DNA of 64,000 nt from Candidatus Uabimicrobium amorphum (GTDB lineage Bacteria > Planctomycetota > Uabimicrobiia > Uabimicrobiales > Uabimicrobiaceae): contig NZ_AP019860.1 in NCBI RefSeq assembly GCF_009002475.1, positions 4,774,001 to 4,838,000 on the forward strand. The letters run 5' to 3'. Each line of letters begins with the position of its first letter. Position 1 is the stretch's first letter. Below are positions 52,001 to 60,024 of the stretch, piece after piece. The notes beneath the pieces are model-generated. The model made no database searches, had not been told where the DNA came from, and saw nothing but the letters and a program-made list of their open reading frames with translations. Position numbers and translations under genes: made by a program.

Positions 52001-53314
52001 ATTCTTTCGGTGGGGGGACAAATTCCCAACAACCTTGCTATACCACTTTTTAATGAAAATGTCAAAGTTCTTGGCACACATCCTCGGCAAATCGATCAGG
52101 CGGAAAATCGTTATAAATTTTCGCAATTGCTTGATTCTCTGAGTGTTGACCAACCGCAATGGAAAGAACTTTCGAGTATTTCTGATGCACAAGAGTTTGG
52201 TGAAAGCGTTGGTTATCCCGTTCTTGTTCGCCCATCGTATGTGTTAAGTGGTTCGGCAATGAACGTTGCTTACAATTCAAAAGATTTAGAAGGTTATTTA
52301 CAAAAAGCCACCATGGTATCTGCGGACCATCCTGTGGTTGTGTCTAAATTTATATCGGACGCCAAGGAAATTGAAATGGACGCTGTGGCAAATAAAGGTG
52401 AACTTGTCGCCTATGCCATTTCTGAGCATATAGAAAATGCCGGAGTGCACTCCGGCGACGCCACGCTCGTTCTTCCGGCACAAAATTTATATATAGAAAC
52501 GATACGTCGTATTCGCGACATAACGAGAAAAATTGCACGTCATTTAAATATATCGGGGCCATTTAATATCCAGTACTTAGCAAAAGATAATTCCATTAAG
52601 GTGATCGAGTGCAATTTGCGATCTTCACGTACTTTTCCTTTTGTGTCAAAAACCCTTGGGGTTAATTTTATCGATTTAGCCACGCGTGTTATGTTGGGAG
52701 AAAAGGTAGAGAAGGTATCTCTGCCCATTTTTGATTTAGACTATGTGTGTATCAAGGCACCACAATTTTCTTTTACAAGGTTACATGGTGCCGACCCTAT
52801 TTTGGGTGTGGAAATGGCGTCCACTGGTGAAGTCGCTTGCTTTGGAGAAAATCGCTATGAAGCTTTTCTTAAGGCACTGTTGTCCACTGGTTTTCGCATT
52901 CCCAAAAAGAATATTTTATTATCTACAGGGCCAATGGTACAAAAGTTAGAGTTTTTGGATAGTGCGCGCAAATTGCAAAAAATGGGATTTAAGTTGTTTG
53001 CCTCGGCAGGTACAGCAAAGTTTTTAAGTAAAGAAGGAATCGAGACCTCTATGCTGCATTGGCCTCTTGAAAGAGATAAACAACCCAACATTCATGATTA
53101 TCTCACACAGGGAAAAATTGATTTAGTGATTAATATACCAAAGAGCAATGAGAGATCTGAACTCACAAATGGATATTTGATTCGGCGTACCTCTGTTGAC
53201 TTTTCTGTGTCGCTTATTACCAATATAAAATGTGCGAAATTATTTGTCGAATCACTGTGGCATGATAAGAACTGGCCTGTGAAAAGTTGGGATGAGTATA
53301 TTGATCGAAGATGA
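49040..53314 (+). CDS. carAB: Fused carbamoyl-phosphate synthase, small plus large subunits, eukaryotic layout
   Basis: 1424 residues in one chain. Residues 1-350 are the CarA part: N-terminal domain and class I glutamine amidotransferase with nucleophile Cys246 (LGICLGSQ) and VQFHPEAKGG, so it should use glutamine. After a short linker the CarB part begins at about 368 (KKVLVIGSGGLSIGQAGEF). Two ATP-grasp halves follow, the second opening VLGSGTYRIGSSVEFDW. The last 130 residues form the MGS allosteric domain. Bacteria normally encode these as two genes. The phrasing (GEFDYSGSQAIKALKEEG, VNYNPETVSTDYDECDRLYF-like text) is that of eukaryotic CAD/CPS enzymes. It makes carbamoyl phosphate for pyrimidines and arginine. 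No dihydroorotase or ATCase is fused. Confidence 0.96.
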   Translation: MAKLILQDGSCFTGELFGARKSVAGEVVFNTGMVGYPESLTDPSYCGQILVLTYPLIGNYGVPGDTVDEWGLLQHFESQKVQISALVVAGYSEEHSHWNSQRSLAKWLEENDIPGIYGVDTRLLTKKLRNQGTMLGKVVVDDNDTSFVNPNIQNLVAKVSTPEVKTFGSGDTKIIAIDCGIKSNIIRYFLKQGVCVKLVPWDYDFLQEDYDGIFVSNGPGNPENCVTTIENLRCALQQSKPILGICLGSQLLALAAGGSTEKLKYGHRGQNQPCIHIPTGHCYITPQNHGYFVSCIPEGWSEFFVNANDNTNEGLIHNEKPFLAVQFHPEAKGGPTDTEFIFDMFLRKLRNEEPLEVACLPQPSRPDVKKVLVIGSGGLSIGQAGEFDYSGSQAIKALKEEGLYTILVNPNIATIQTSKGLADKVYFYPITCEFIIQIIERERPDGILLTFGGQTALNCGIQLYEQGVFEKFNVQVLGTSIETIIATEDRDLFAKKLEQIDVNIAQSTAVNSVEEAIRAANDIGYPVIVRAAYALGGLGSGFAQNDRELEELAKVAFSMTSQVLVERSMQGWKEIEYEVVRDAYDNCITVCNMENFDPLGIHTGDSIVVAPSQTLSNDEYHKLRAISLKVIRHLGVVGECNIQFALDSHSENYCVIEVNARLSRSSALASKATGYPLAFVAAKLALGKSLVEIKNSITQETAACFEPSLDYVVVKFPKWDLTKFHQVSNKIGSAMKSVGEVMAIGRNFEEAIQKAIRMVESQPYGLRIKEFLDIEQELQQPSEHRIFAIATALYDNKGIEYVYEKTKIDRWFLSKLQNIIDFEKHLRELEWMNIDQATLLRAKQLGFSDVRLSQIFDISSKEVRRLRKANGIIPVVKQIDTLAAEYPAKTNYLFMTYNGLENDTPVSSKGIIVLGSGTYRIGSSVEFDWCAVSCIRTLRKHGYKNVMINYNPETVSTDYDECDRLYFEELSLERVLDIYERECAAGIILSVGGQIPNNLAIPLFNENVKVLGTHPRQIDQAENRYKFSQLLDSLSVDQPQWKELSSISDAQEFGESVGYPVLVRPSYVLSGSAMNVAYNSKDLEGYLQKATMVSADHPVVVSKFISDAKEIEMDAVANKGELVAYAISEHIENAGVHSGDATLVLPAQNLYIETIRRIRDITRKIARHLNISGPFNIQYLAKDNSIKVIECNLRSSRTFPFVSKTLGVNFIDLATRVMLGEKVEKVSLPIFDLDYVCIKAPQFSFTRLHGADPILGVEMASTGEVACFGENRYEAFLKALLSTGFRIPKKNILLSTGPMVQKLEFLDSARKLQKMGFKLFASAGTAKFLSKEGIETSMLHWPLERDKQPNIHDYLTQGKIDLVINIPKSNERSELTNGYLIRRTSVDFSVSLITNIKCAKLFVESLWHDKNWPVKSWDEYIDRR

Positions 53315-53450
53315 AAATGCAAACGGGAACGGGCTCGGGCTCAGAAGCGGGCAAGTTGATTTAGTTGTAAAAAAAAATATATTTTTTTATGCCGGTATGA
53401 AAAGTGTGTGTGTATTAAGCTATGTAACCAACGTTAACATGTAGACCCAT

Positions 53451-53483
53451 AGAGGAGTTATTATTGCTCCTCTAATTTTTTTT
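53451..53483 (+). terminator. Rho-independent terminator after carAB
   Basis: AGAGGAG, nine-base loop, CTCCTCT, then AA and eight T residues. Confidence 0.85.
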
Positions 53484-53550
53484 GATGGTTTGTTGGCAAG
53501 TCATCAAAAAAGAAATCCTAAAATAACTATCGTTTGTATCCTGCGGTGGA

Positions 53551-53572
53551 AAAGGCGGCAACTGCCGCCTTT
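53551..53572 (-). terminator. Hairpin after the nitroreductase gene
   Basis: AAAGGCGGCA pairs with TGCCGCCTTT across two bases, 26 bases after the nitroreductase stop. On the minus strand it ends with TTT(T). It can work on both strands. Confidence 0.75.
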
Positions 53573-53597
53573 ATTCTTTTACGAAGTAAATAAAATT

Positions 53598-54401
53598 CTA
53601 ACCGAGTGGAAAGCCGCGTTCCTGCAAAATTTGTAAAAGTTGTGCACGACTTTTTAGGGGATCTTGTGTGGCAACACGTCGCGCGCAATGTTCAACCCAT
53701 CCATATTTGTCTTTGGCAACTTCACGCAGTTCTTCGATATCTTTTTTGGGAAACTCTCTGTTATTGTACAATCCTGAATGTGCCATTTGTTCATCGTATT
53801 CCTCGATCGCATTTTCTACGCAACTTTTATCATACGTATCTTCGAGTAAAATACCTGAAATAGGCAAACGTGGTTTGGGAGGGTTTACTTTACGAGGGTG
53901 TCCGATGCACAATCCGAAAAGAGGCACTACCAATTGTGGAAGTTGTAAAACTTCACATACCTGATCGACATGATTGCGAATGCCACCAATCATGCAAATA
54001 CCATATCCTAAGCTTTCTGCAGCTATTGCTGCCGTTTGTCCGGCAATTGCCGTGTCTATACTCGCCATTAAGAAACCTTCTAGCAGGTTTTTCTGGTGAT
54101 ATTTGTAACCGGCTTTGTGCGCGATAAAGTCCATTTTGTATAAATCGACACAAACGACGTAGAAAAGGCTTGCCTTACAAATGAACCACTGCTCTCCACT
54201 AAGTTCAGCAAGTTTCTTTCTATTTTCTGTATCTTTCACTGATATAAAACAGTATGTCTGGAGATTGAAGGATGTAGACGCTCTCTGCGCAGCGCCGACA
54301 ATTTTTTGTTCATGTTCTCGTGGAATTTGTTTTGTGGTGTCAAATGAACGCACGGAACTTCTATTTTGTAAACGTTCGAAAATATCCATGGGTAATTCCA
54401 T
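53598..54401 (-). CDS. Nitroreductase-family FMN oxidoreductase (NfsA-like)
   Basis: 267 residues. The N-terminal RSSVRSFD contributes the FMN phosphate-binding arginines, STSFNLQTYCFI the second loop, and AAESLGYGICMIGGIRN the glycine motif of the family. Length and the C-terminal domain fit the NfsA/flavin reductase P branch, which reduces quinones and nitro compounds with NADPH. An alternative ATG at 54389 has a GGA seven bases upstream. It begins 14 bases after the FHA kinase stop, so the two may share a transcript. Confidence 0.9.
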   Translation of the reverse strand: MELPMDIFERLQNRSSVRSFDTTKQIPREHEQKIVGAAQRASTSFNLQTYCFISVKDTENRKKLAELSGEQWFICKASLFYVVCVDLYKMDFIAHKAGYKYHQKNLLEGFLMASIDTAIAGQTAAIAAESLGYGICMIGGIRNHVDQVCEVLQLPQLVVPLFGLCIGHPRKVNPPKPRLPISGILLEDTYDKSCVENAIEEYDEQMAHSGLYNNREFPKKDIEELREVAKDKYGWVEHCARRVATQDPLKSRAQLLQILQERGFPLG

Positions 54402-54415
54402 AACTAATGATAGGT

Positions 54416-56050
54416 CTACTGCTGTGAAAGTTTTTGTTCAAATTGTTCTATGGTTTTTTTGAGTTTATCTATGGAAGATTGCAGTTCTTGTATATCTTGT
54501 GACTTGAGAGGTTTTTCGTCTTTGGTAGATAACGATGAGATAGGTGACTCTTTTCTCTCTTGCGTGGCAATGGTTGATTCCCACATACTATTGTCAATTT
54601 GCGAGTAAGTAAGGCCTATTTTTTGTGCTTCTTTTTGCGAAGCGGAGATAGGTGTCACGACGCGATTGACCACTTGCGAATTTTTTCCTTCGATTTCAAT
54701 AACCATTTCTTTGGTATCTTGTATTTCCGAGCGTGGTATGTAGTGAAATATGTAGTCGGAAATCTTGATGGTCTCATGTCCCACAAGTTGCATCTTTTGT
54801 TCGTATCCGAGTTCGATGTTTCCCACCTTGATTTTGTTTACTTCACTGAGATTTTTGATTTTTACCGTTTCGCTTATTTCAATAACTGCCTGAGAGCGTG
54901 AAATAGAGGGGTCGGGAATTACGATTTGGTTGTTAAAAGTACGTCCAATAAAGTTTTTACTTTGCGTTAGTGGGAACACTAACTTCTTTTTATCGGCAAT
55001 GAGAGATAGGTATGGATAGTCGTTAACAGCGGTGTTGCCACCAAGATACTTCATTATGTCTCTGTAGATTTCTTCGAAACTTTGGTAGCGTTTTTCCGGA
55101 TCTTTTTCCAGGCACTTTAAGCAAATTTTTTGTAACTTTTCGTTGATACTTTCGGTATCAGAGAATTCTATTTTACCTTCGACGACATGTTCGGCTACTT
55201 CACGAGCTGTCTCTCCAGGATTGGCAACTCTTCCGGTAAAAACTTCAAAAAATACCGCTCCAAAAGCATATATGTCATGCATTTTTGGCGTGCCTTCACC
55301 ACAAAATTTTTCTGGTGGCATATAGCCATATGTACCTGACAATCCACTGTGTTTACTCTGATCAAAGTAGTCAATTGCCAAACCAAAATCGACGAGTTTC
55401 GCACAACTATTGCTGAGGGAAACTAGTATATTTTTGGGTTTGATATCTTGGTGATAGATTTCGCGTTTGTGCATATAGCACAATGCATCTACAAGATCAA
55501 CGATGTGCGAACATAAAATGCGTTGCCATTGTTTTGATTGTTTACTTTCCTTCAGTGTGGCCGCATATTCACAAATGTTTGGCCCGTTGATGAACTCCAT
55601 AACGATACAGGAACTATCATTGCTTTTGAGAACATCGTGTACTTGAACTATGTTGGGATGGTTACACTGTGCCAAGGTACGCGCTTCGTTTTCAAAAGCA
55701 ATTGTTTCGGTGTTTTTGTCAAAACGAACGGTTTTTATAGCGATTTGTCTACTGAGTTTCGTATCAAAGCCTTTATAAACGCGTCCGAAACCACCGCTAC
55801 CAATTTCTTCGATAACTTCGTAACGATCCGCATCTAAACACTTAAACTCTTCTTGGGATGTTGGTTTACTTTTACGGCCCGTAGACTTCGGTGACCGAGT
55901 ATCTATTACGGTACTATCGGTGACTTTCGAACCAGAAATATGCCGTAGCTTATCCAACGTTTCGTTTTGTGCACCATTTTCTTTTTGTTGTAGACTCGTT
56001 TTTATACGACTACTAAATGAGTCTTTGTTTTTATTTTCAGGATTCGTCAT
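54416..56050 (-). CDS. Ser/Thr protein kinase with FHA domain and coiled-coil tail
   Basis: 544 residues. A disordered Ser/Thr-rich N-terminus (1-70), with many possible phosphosites, precedes the kinase domain (about 77-337): GSGGFGRVY, Lys106, catalytic loop HQDIKPKN (His200-Gln201-Asp202), DFG at Asp221. The RD arginine is replaced by Gln; the catalytic Asp is kept, so activity is likely but regulation may differ. An FHA domain (about 356-438; IGRTFNNQIVI, SISRSQA) would bind phosphothreonine, and the C-terminus is a coiled coil. No membrane helix, so soluble. Confidence 0.9.
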   Translation of the reverse strand: MTNPENKNKDSFSSRIKTSLQQKENGAQNETLDKLRHISGSKVTDSTVIDTRSPKSTGRKSKPTSQEEFKCLDADRYEVIEEIGSGGFGRVYKGFDTKLSRQIAIKTVRFDKNTETIAFENEARTLAQCNHPNIVQVHDVLKSNDSSCIVMEFINGPNICEYAATLKESKQSKQWQRILCSHIVDLVDALCYMHKREIYHQDIKPKNILVSLSNSCAKLVDFGLAIDYFDQSKHSGLSGTYGYMPPEKFCGEGTPKMHDIYAFGAVFFEVFTGRVANPGETAREVAEHVVEGKIEFSDTESINEKLQKICLKCLEKDPEKRYQSFEEIYRDIMKYLGGNTAVNDYPYLSLIADKKKLVFPLTQSKNFIGRTFNNQIVIPDPSISRSQAVIEISETVKIKNLSEVNKIKVGNIELGYEQKMQLVGHETIKISDYIFHYIPRSEIQDTKEMVIEIEGKNSQVVNRVVTPISASQKEAQKIGLTYSQIDNSMWESTIATQERKESPISSLSTKDEKPLKSQDIQELQSSIDKLKKTIEQFEQKLSQQ

Positions 56051-56267
56051 AAAACACCACAGAACGATTAGGATGATTGGTTTGTGTATGCATTTAACGG
56101 ATTTTATAATCGTTGTTTTGAATTGTAGTTATGGTTCGGTTTGGCTTTTGGTTCAGTCACTTTTATTCTATTAATATGTATATATCCGTTAACATGTACT
56201 CTCTATATCATAACATATATCAAAATAGAATTCTAGAGGCATGCTAGTTTTATGTAAATCCTTATGG

Positions 56268-56550
56268 TGTTATCCCTACAAAAACACATGGCTGTCAAGC
56301 TAAGATATAAGCCTCTTATTGTGTCATCCCTGCAAAAGCAGGGATCCAGCGTTTACAAGTTAACTTTATATTGCTGGTTTCCCGCTTACGCGGGAATGAC
56401 ACGGATTTGTCAGTCTTTATTACGAAAGTTTCACTCTTAGCTTGACACATATGCGCTTACGCGGGAATGACATGGATTTGTGGATCTTTATTAAAAAAGC
56501 TTTCACGCTTAGCTTGACACATGCGCTTACGCAGGAATGACATGTATTTG
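56268..56550. repeat. Composite dispersed repeat: core flanked by inverted satellite units
   Basis: An 80-bp core (56322-56401) with the TGTCAT/ATGACA ends is preceded by a diverged unit (CATGGCTGTCAAGCTAAG) and followed by about 2.5 inverse units of 70-71 bases (GCTTACG at 56384, 56455 and 56525). It takes up much of the 512-base gap before fumC. The remaining 56051-56267 stretch holds the kinase promoter region; nothing else is seen there. Confidence 0.85.
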
Positions 56551-56562
56551 TAACCACGCGAA

Positions 56563-57954
56563 CTATTCTTTTGGAGAAGTCATTTCGTGTGGTTTCACAT
56601 ATTCTTCGAATTGTTCTGCGGTAAGTAATTCGAGTTTGATGGCGGCTTCTTTTAGCGTACTATTGTCGTTGAAAGCTGTTTTGGCTATCTTGGCAGCATT
56701 CTCATAGCCTATATGAGGATTAAGAGCCGTTACCAACATCAGGGAATCGTTTAAGTTACGATCTAAGTTTTCTTTGACAGGTTCGATACCTACGGCGCAA
56801 TTGTCACAGAAGGAAACCATTGCGTCACTCAAAAGACGTGTTGACTGTAACAGGTTGTAGATGATGACCGGCTTAAATACATTTAGCTCGAAATTCCCTT
56901 GGCTGGCAGCAAAACCGATCGTGGCGTCGTTGCCGAATACTTGACAAGCGACCATAGTGATGGCTTCTGCTTGTGTCGGGTTTACTTTTCCGGGCATAAT
57001 GGAGCTTCCTGGCTCATTGGCAGGAATGGCGATTTCTCCGATACCGCAGCGTGGGCCACTTGCCAACCAACGCACATCGTTGGCAATCTTCATTAAGTTA
57101 GCTGCCAGTGCTTTTTGCGCACCACTGACATAAGTAATGGCATCGTGACTAGTGAGCGCCTGAAATTTATTTGGTGCAGAATTAAATTTCTTTCCGGTCA
57201 CATTGCTAATTTCTTCGGCAACCATTTCACTTAGTTTGGGGTGGGCATTTAAACCTGTTCCTACGGCGGTACCACCAATGGCAAGGTCGCGAATATGTTC
57301 CAAACTTTCCTTTACCTGACGCATGTTTGTGTCAAGCATGGCGACATAGCCACTAAACTCTTGTCCTAGTGTTAGAGGTGTGGCGTCTTGTAAGTGCGTA
57401 CGACCAATTTTGACAATGTCAGAAAATTCTTCTACTTTTTTTTGTAAAACGTCACGCAGTTTTTGGATAGAAGGAAGTAAACGATCTTCAATGTCTATTA
57501 CTGCGGCAACGTGCATTGCTGTTGGGAAAGTATCATTGGAGCTTTGCGACATGTTGACGTGATCGTTAGGGTGAATGGTTTTTACTTTGGTGTAGTCCTC
57601 ACCTAAGACTTGGATCGCGCGATTGGCGATCACTTCGTTCATGTTCATGTTTGTTTGTGTACCACTTCCTGTCTGCCACACAGATAGTGGGAATTCATTC
57701 GGGTATTTATCGGCAAGAATGTCATCGCAAGCCTGAGTAATCGCATTCTTCTTGCCCTCATCTAGTTTACCTAACTTGCAATTGACGACAGCTAGAGATC
57801 TTTTGAGAATTGCGAATGCCTTGATGAGTTCTTGTGGCATTTTTTCAGTACCAATTTTGAAGTTTTTCAAACTTCTTTGGGTTTGTGCCGCCCACAGTGA
57901 ACTTGCAGGTACTTGCATTTCACCCATTGTATCTTTTTCAATACGGTATTCCAT
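56563..57954 (-). CDS. fumC: Class II fumarase
   Basis: 463 residues, the usual size. It hydrates fumarate to malate in the citric acid cycle. The signature loop GSSIMPGKVNPTQ (near residue 317) with the catalytic Ser is intact, as are SGTQTNMN (substrate site) and GRTHLQDATPLTLGQE with its His. Aspartase and argininosuccinate lyase are excluded by the fumarase-specific TGSGTQTNMN and HPNDHVNMSQSSND phrases. Monocistronic. Confidence 0.96.
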   Translation of the reverse strand: MEYRIEKDTMGEMQVPASSLWAAQTQRSLKNFKIGTEKMPQELIKAFAILKRSLAVVNCKLGKLDEGKKNAITQACDDILADKYPNEFPLSVWQTGSGTQTNMNMNEVIANRAIQVLGEDYTKVKTIHPNDHVNMSQSSNDTFPTAMHVAAVIDIEDRLLPSIQKLRDVLQKKVEEFSDIVKIGRTHLQDATPLTLGQEFSGYVAMLDTNMRQVKESLEHIRDLAIGGTAVGTGLNAHPKLSEMVAEEISNVTGKKFNSAPNKFQALTSHDAITYVSGAQKALAANLMKIANDVRWLASGPRCGIGEIAIPANEPGSSIMPGKVNPTQAEAITMVACQVFGNDATIGFAASQGNFELNVFKPVIIYNLLQSTRLLSDAMVSFCDNCAVGIEPVKENLDRNLNDSLMLVTALNPHIGYENAAKIAKTAFNDNSTLKEAAIKLELLTAEQFEEYVKPHEMTSPKE

Positions 57955-58094
57955 AATTCATCCTCGAAAAAAATGTAACAATACAGTTTGTCTCATTGTA
58001 AAATATAAAAATGAGATTGCAAGCGGTGAGTAAAAATCCACGTGGCAGCGTTTTTGTGAAACTGTGAGACAACGTATAATACAAAGGAAAAATT

Positions 58095-59954
58095 TTGAAA
58101 AAAATAGCGCGACAATCACTGACAAATATTGAGAATAACTGCGAATATCGCGGTTGTACTTTTTATTTAGATAGCGATTATGCTCCCTATTCGGTGTGCA
58201 ATTCTATCTTTGAAAATTGTAGTTTCCGAAATTGCGCCCATTTTGAAAATCTAGAAGGATGTGCGTTTCGCAATTGTGGATTTTCCGTACCTTTTCGTTT
58301 GTCTTTATCAGGTACAATACCTGATTACATTACATCACTAGATGACCTTTGCTATCTTGAGTTAGAAAAAATAAGTAAACGCGCTGACTTTCATCATATT
58401 GCGGAGTTAAAGAATCTGGAATTCTTTCGTTTAAGACATACTTGGGTCAACGACGAACTCAAATACCTGAAAAACCTGACCCATCTCAAGGCCATTTATT
58501 TATGGGATGTCGATGTCGATGGTCGTATTTTGGAAAATATTTACCACCTAAATAATATACAAGAAATTCAGCTGCGTTTAATGGAATTTGATAAAAGAGA
58601 GCTTCAATATCTGCGATACTTTAAGCGTTTGATCTCGTTAGGTTTTTATAATTCTTCCATAAATGATGATGACATGCAATATCTAAGTGTACTTAAAGGT
58701 TTAAGGGTAATCGACTTAAATCGAAATCCTATTAGCAGTGGTGTTAAGTATCTTCGAGAACTTACATCTTTAGAAGACGTTAGTTTGAGTAACACACAGG
58801 TTACGGATGAAGATCTAAGGTATTTTGCGGCTTTCCCACGATTAAAGGCACTACGTTTACGTTATACAAAAGTAAGTGATCGTGGTTTTGAGTACTTACG
58901 AGAAAATAAAGAAATTGAAGAGCTGGAACTCGAGGGGGCAAAAATAACAAGCCTTGGATTTTGCGAAAAACTTTCGAAGTTAAAGAAATTGGGGATATAT
59001 AATACGGCGGTTAAGCCACAAGAATTTCACTATCTTAAATCGTGTACTTACTTACGAGAAGTTCATGTATCGTGTGATATAAATGATGATACTCTCACAC
59101 ATTTACAAAATCTTTCGTATCTTCGCGACTTAAATTTAAGCGAGTCTTGCGTAAGTGATGACGGTTTGAATATTTTACGTAAATTTCGCCACCTGGAAGA
59201 ACTCGATCTTTCCTCTACGGACATAAATGGTAGTTGCTTAAGGTATATGAGTCAATTAACTAATCTACAAGTATTGAACTTAAGCCGGACACAAGTGAAT
59301 GGCCATGCTTTTGTGTATTTAGAATCTTTGTCCAAATTGACAGAGTTGTACTTAGACAACACAAAAGTAGACGATGAAGGAGTAAATTATCTCTCATATT
59401 TTCCCAATTTAAGTATTGTTTTCTTGGATCATACAAGTATTAGCGACAAAGGAATGAGTGTATTTCAAAGCCTGGCAAAAATTTCATGTCTTAGGCTGGT
59501 AAAAACCGCAATTAGTGACACAGCATTGAAAAACTTAAGGTACCTACAAGAACTTTGTTACTTAGATTTAAGTGGCACAGAGATAAGTGATAAGGGAATC
59601 GAGGTTTTAAAGCCTCTGGCAAAACTTCACTATCTTTTGTTGTGTAACACCAATATCAGTAACATAGGTGTTCGGTATCTAAGTGACTTCCCCAATTTAA
59701 AAGAAATTGTTTTGAACAACACACGTATAACAGATGACGGTTTGCAGTATTTAAAATTTCATGATAAACTTCGTTCATTAGAACTCAACGATACCAATAT
59801 AACCATTCGCGGATTACAATATTTAAAGTCGTTGCCTTTACTGAAAGAAATTGCAGTAAATGGCACGAACATTCGCGAAGAAGAAATAGAAATATTCCAA
59901 CGCGAATGCCCACATATAGAATTGAAACCTCGTTATTTGTGTTGCGAAATGTAG
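58095..59954 (+). CDS. Large leucine-rich repeat protein, third capped-family member
   Basis: 619 residues from a TTG start with AAGGA six bases upstream. It opens MKKIARQSLTNIENNCEYRG, closely like the two smaller LRR proteins, and has the same Cys-rich cap (GCTFYLD, NCSFRNC, GCAFRNCGF). About twenty LRRs of 23-24 residues follow, in a regular form YLxxLxxLxxLxLsxTxIxDxG (for example LCYLDLSGTEISDKGIEVL), resembling bacterial internalin-like or TpLRR-type arrays. No signal peptide or anchor is present, so it is probably cytoplasmic and binds protein. Its stop codon lies inside a dispersed GTAGGGGCG hairpin repeat. Confidence 0.88.
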   Translation: MKKIARQSLTNIENNCEYRGCTFYLDSDYAPYSVCNSIFENCSFRNCAHFENLEGCAFRNCGFSVPFRLSLSGTIPDYITSLDDLCYLELEKISKRADFHHIAELKNLEFFRLRHTWVNDELKYLKNLTHLKAIYLWDVDVDGRILENIYHLNNIQEIQLRLMEFDKRELQYLRYFKRLISLGFYNSSINDDDMQYLSVLKGLRVIDLNRNPISSGVKYLRELTSLEDVSLSNTQVTDEDLRYFAAFPRLKALRLRYTKVSDRGFEYLRENKEIEELELEGAKITSLGFCEKLSKLKKLGIYNTAVKPQEFHYLKSCTYLREVHVSCDINDDTLTHLQNLSYLRDLNLSESCVSDDGLNILRKFRHLEELDLSSTDINGSCLRYMSQLTNLQVLNLSRTQVNGHAFVYLESLSKLTELYLDNTKVDDEGVNYLSYFPNLSIVFLDHTSISDKGMSVFQSLAKISCLRLVKTAISDTALKNLRYLQELCYLDLSGTEISDKGIEVLKPLAKLHYLLLCNTNISNIGVRYLSDFPNLKEIVLNNTRITDDGLQYLKFHDKLRSLELNDTNITIRGLQYLKSLPLLKEIAVNGTNIREEEIEIFQRECPHIELKPRYLCCEM

Positions 59955-59975
59955 GGGCGTACCTAGTGTCCGCCC
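59951..59975. repeat. GTAGGGGCG-type hairpin repeat (copy 2)
   Basis: GGGCGTAC, loop CTAGT, GTCCGCCC, with one mismatch. The LRR stop codon TAG (59952-59954) belongs to the repeat itself. Related copy at 21768. Confidence 0.65.
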
Positions 59976-60024
59976 GTCCCTCAAATACAGGTATATAAGC
60001 GCTTTTCACAAGATAGGATAATGT

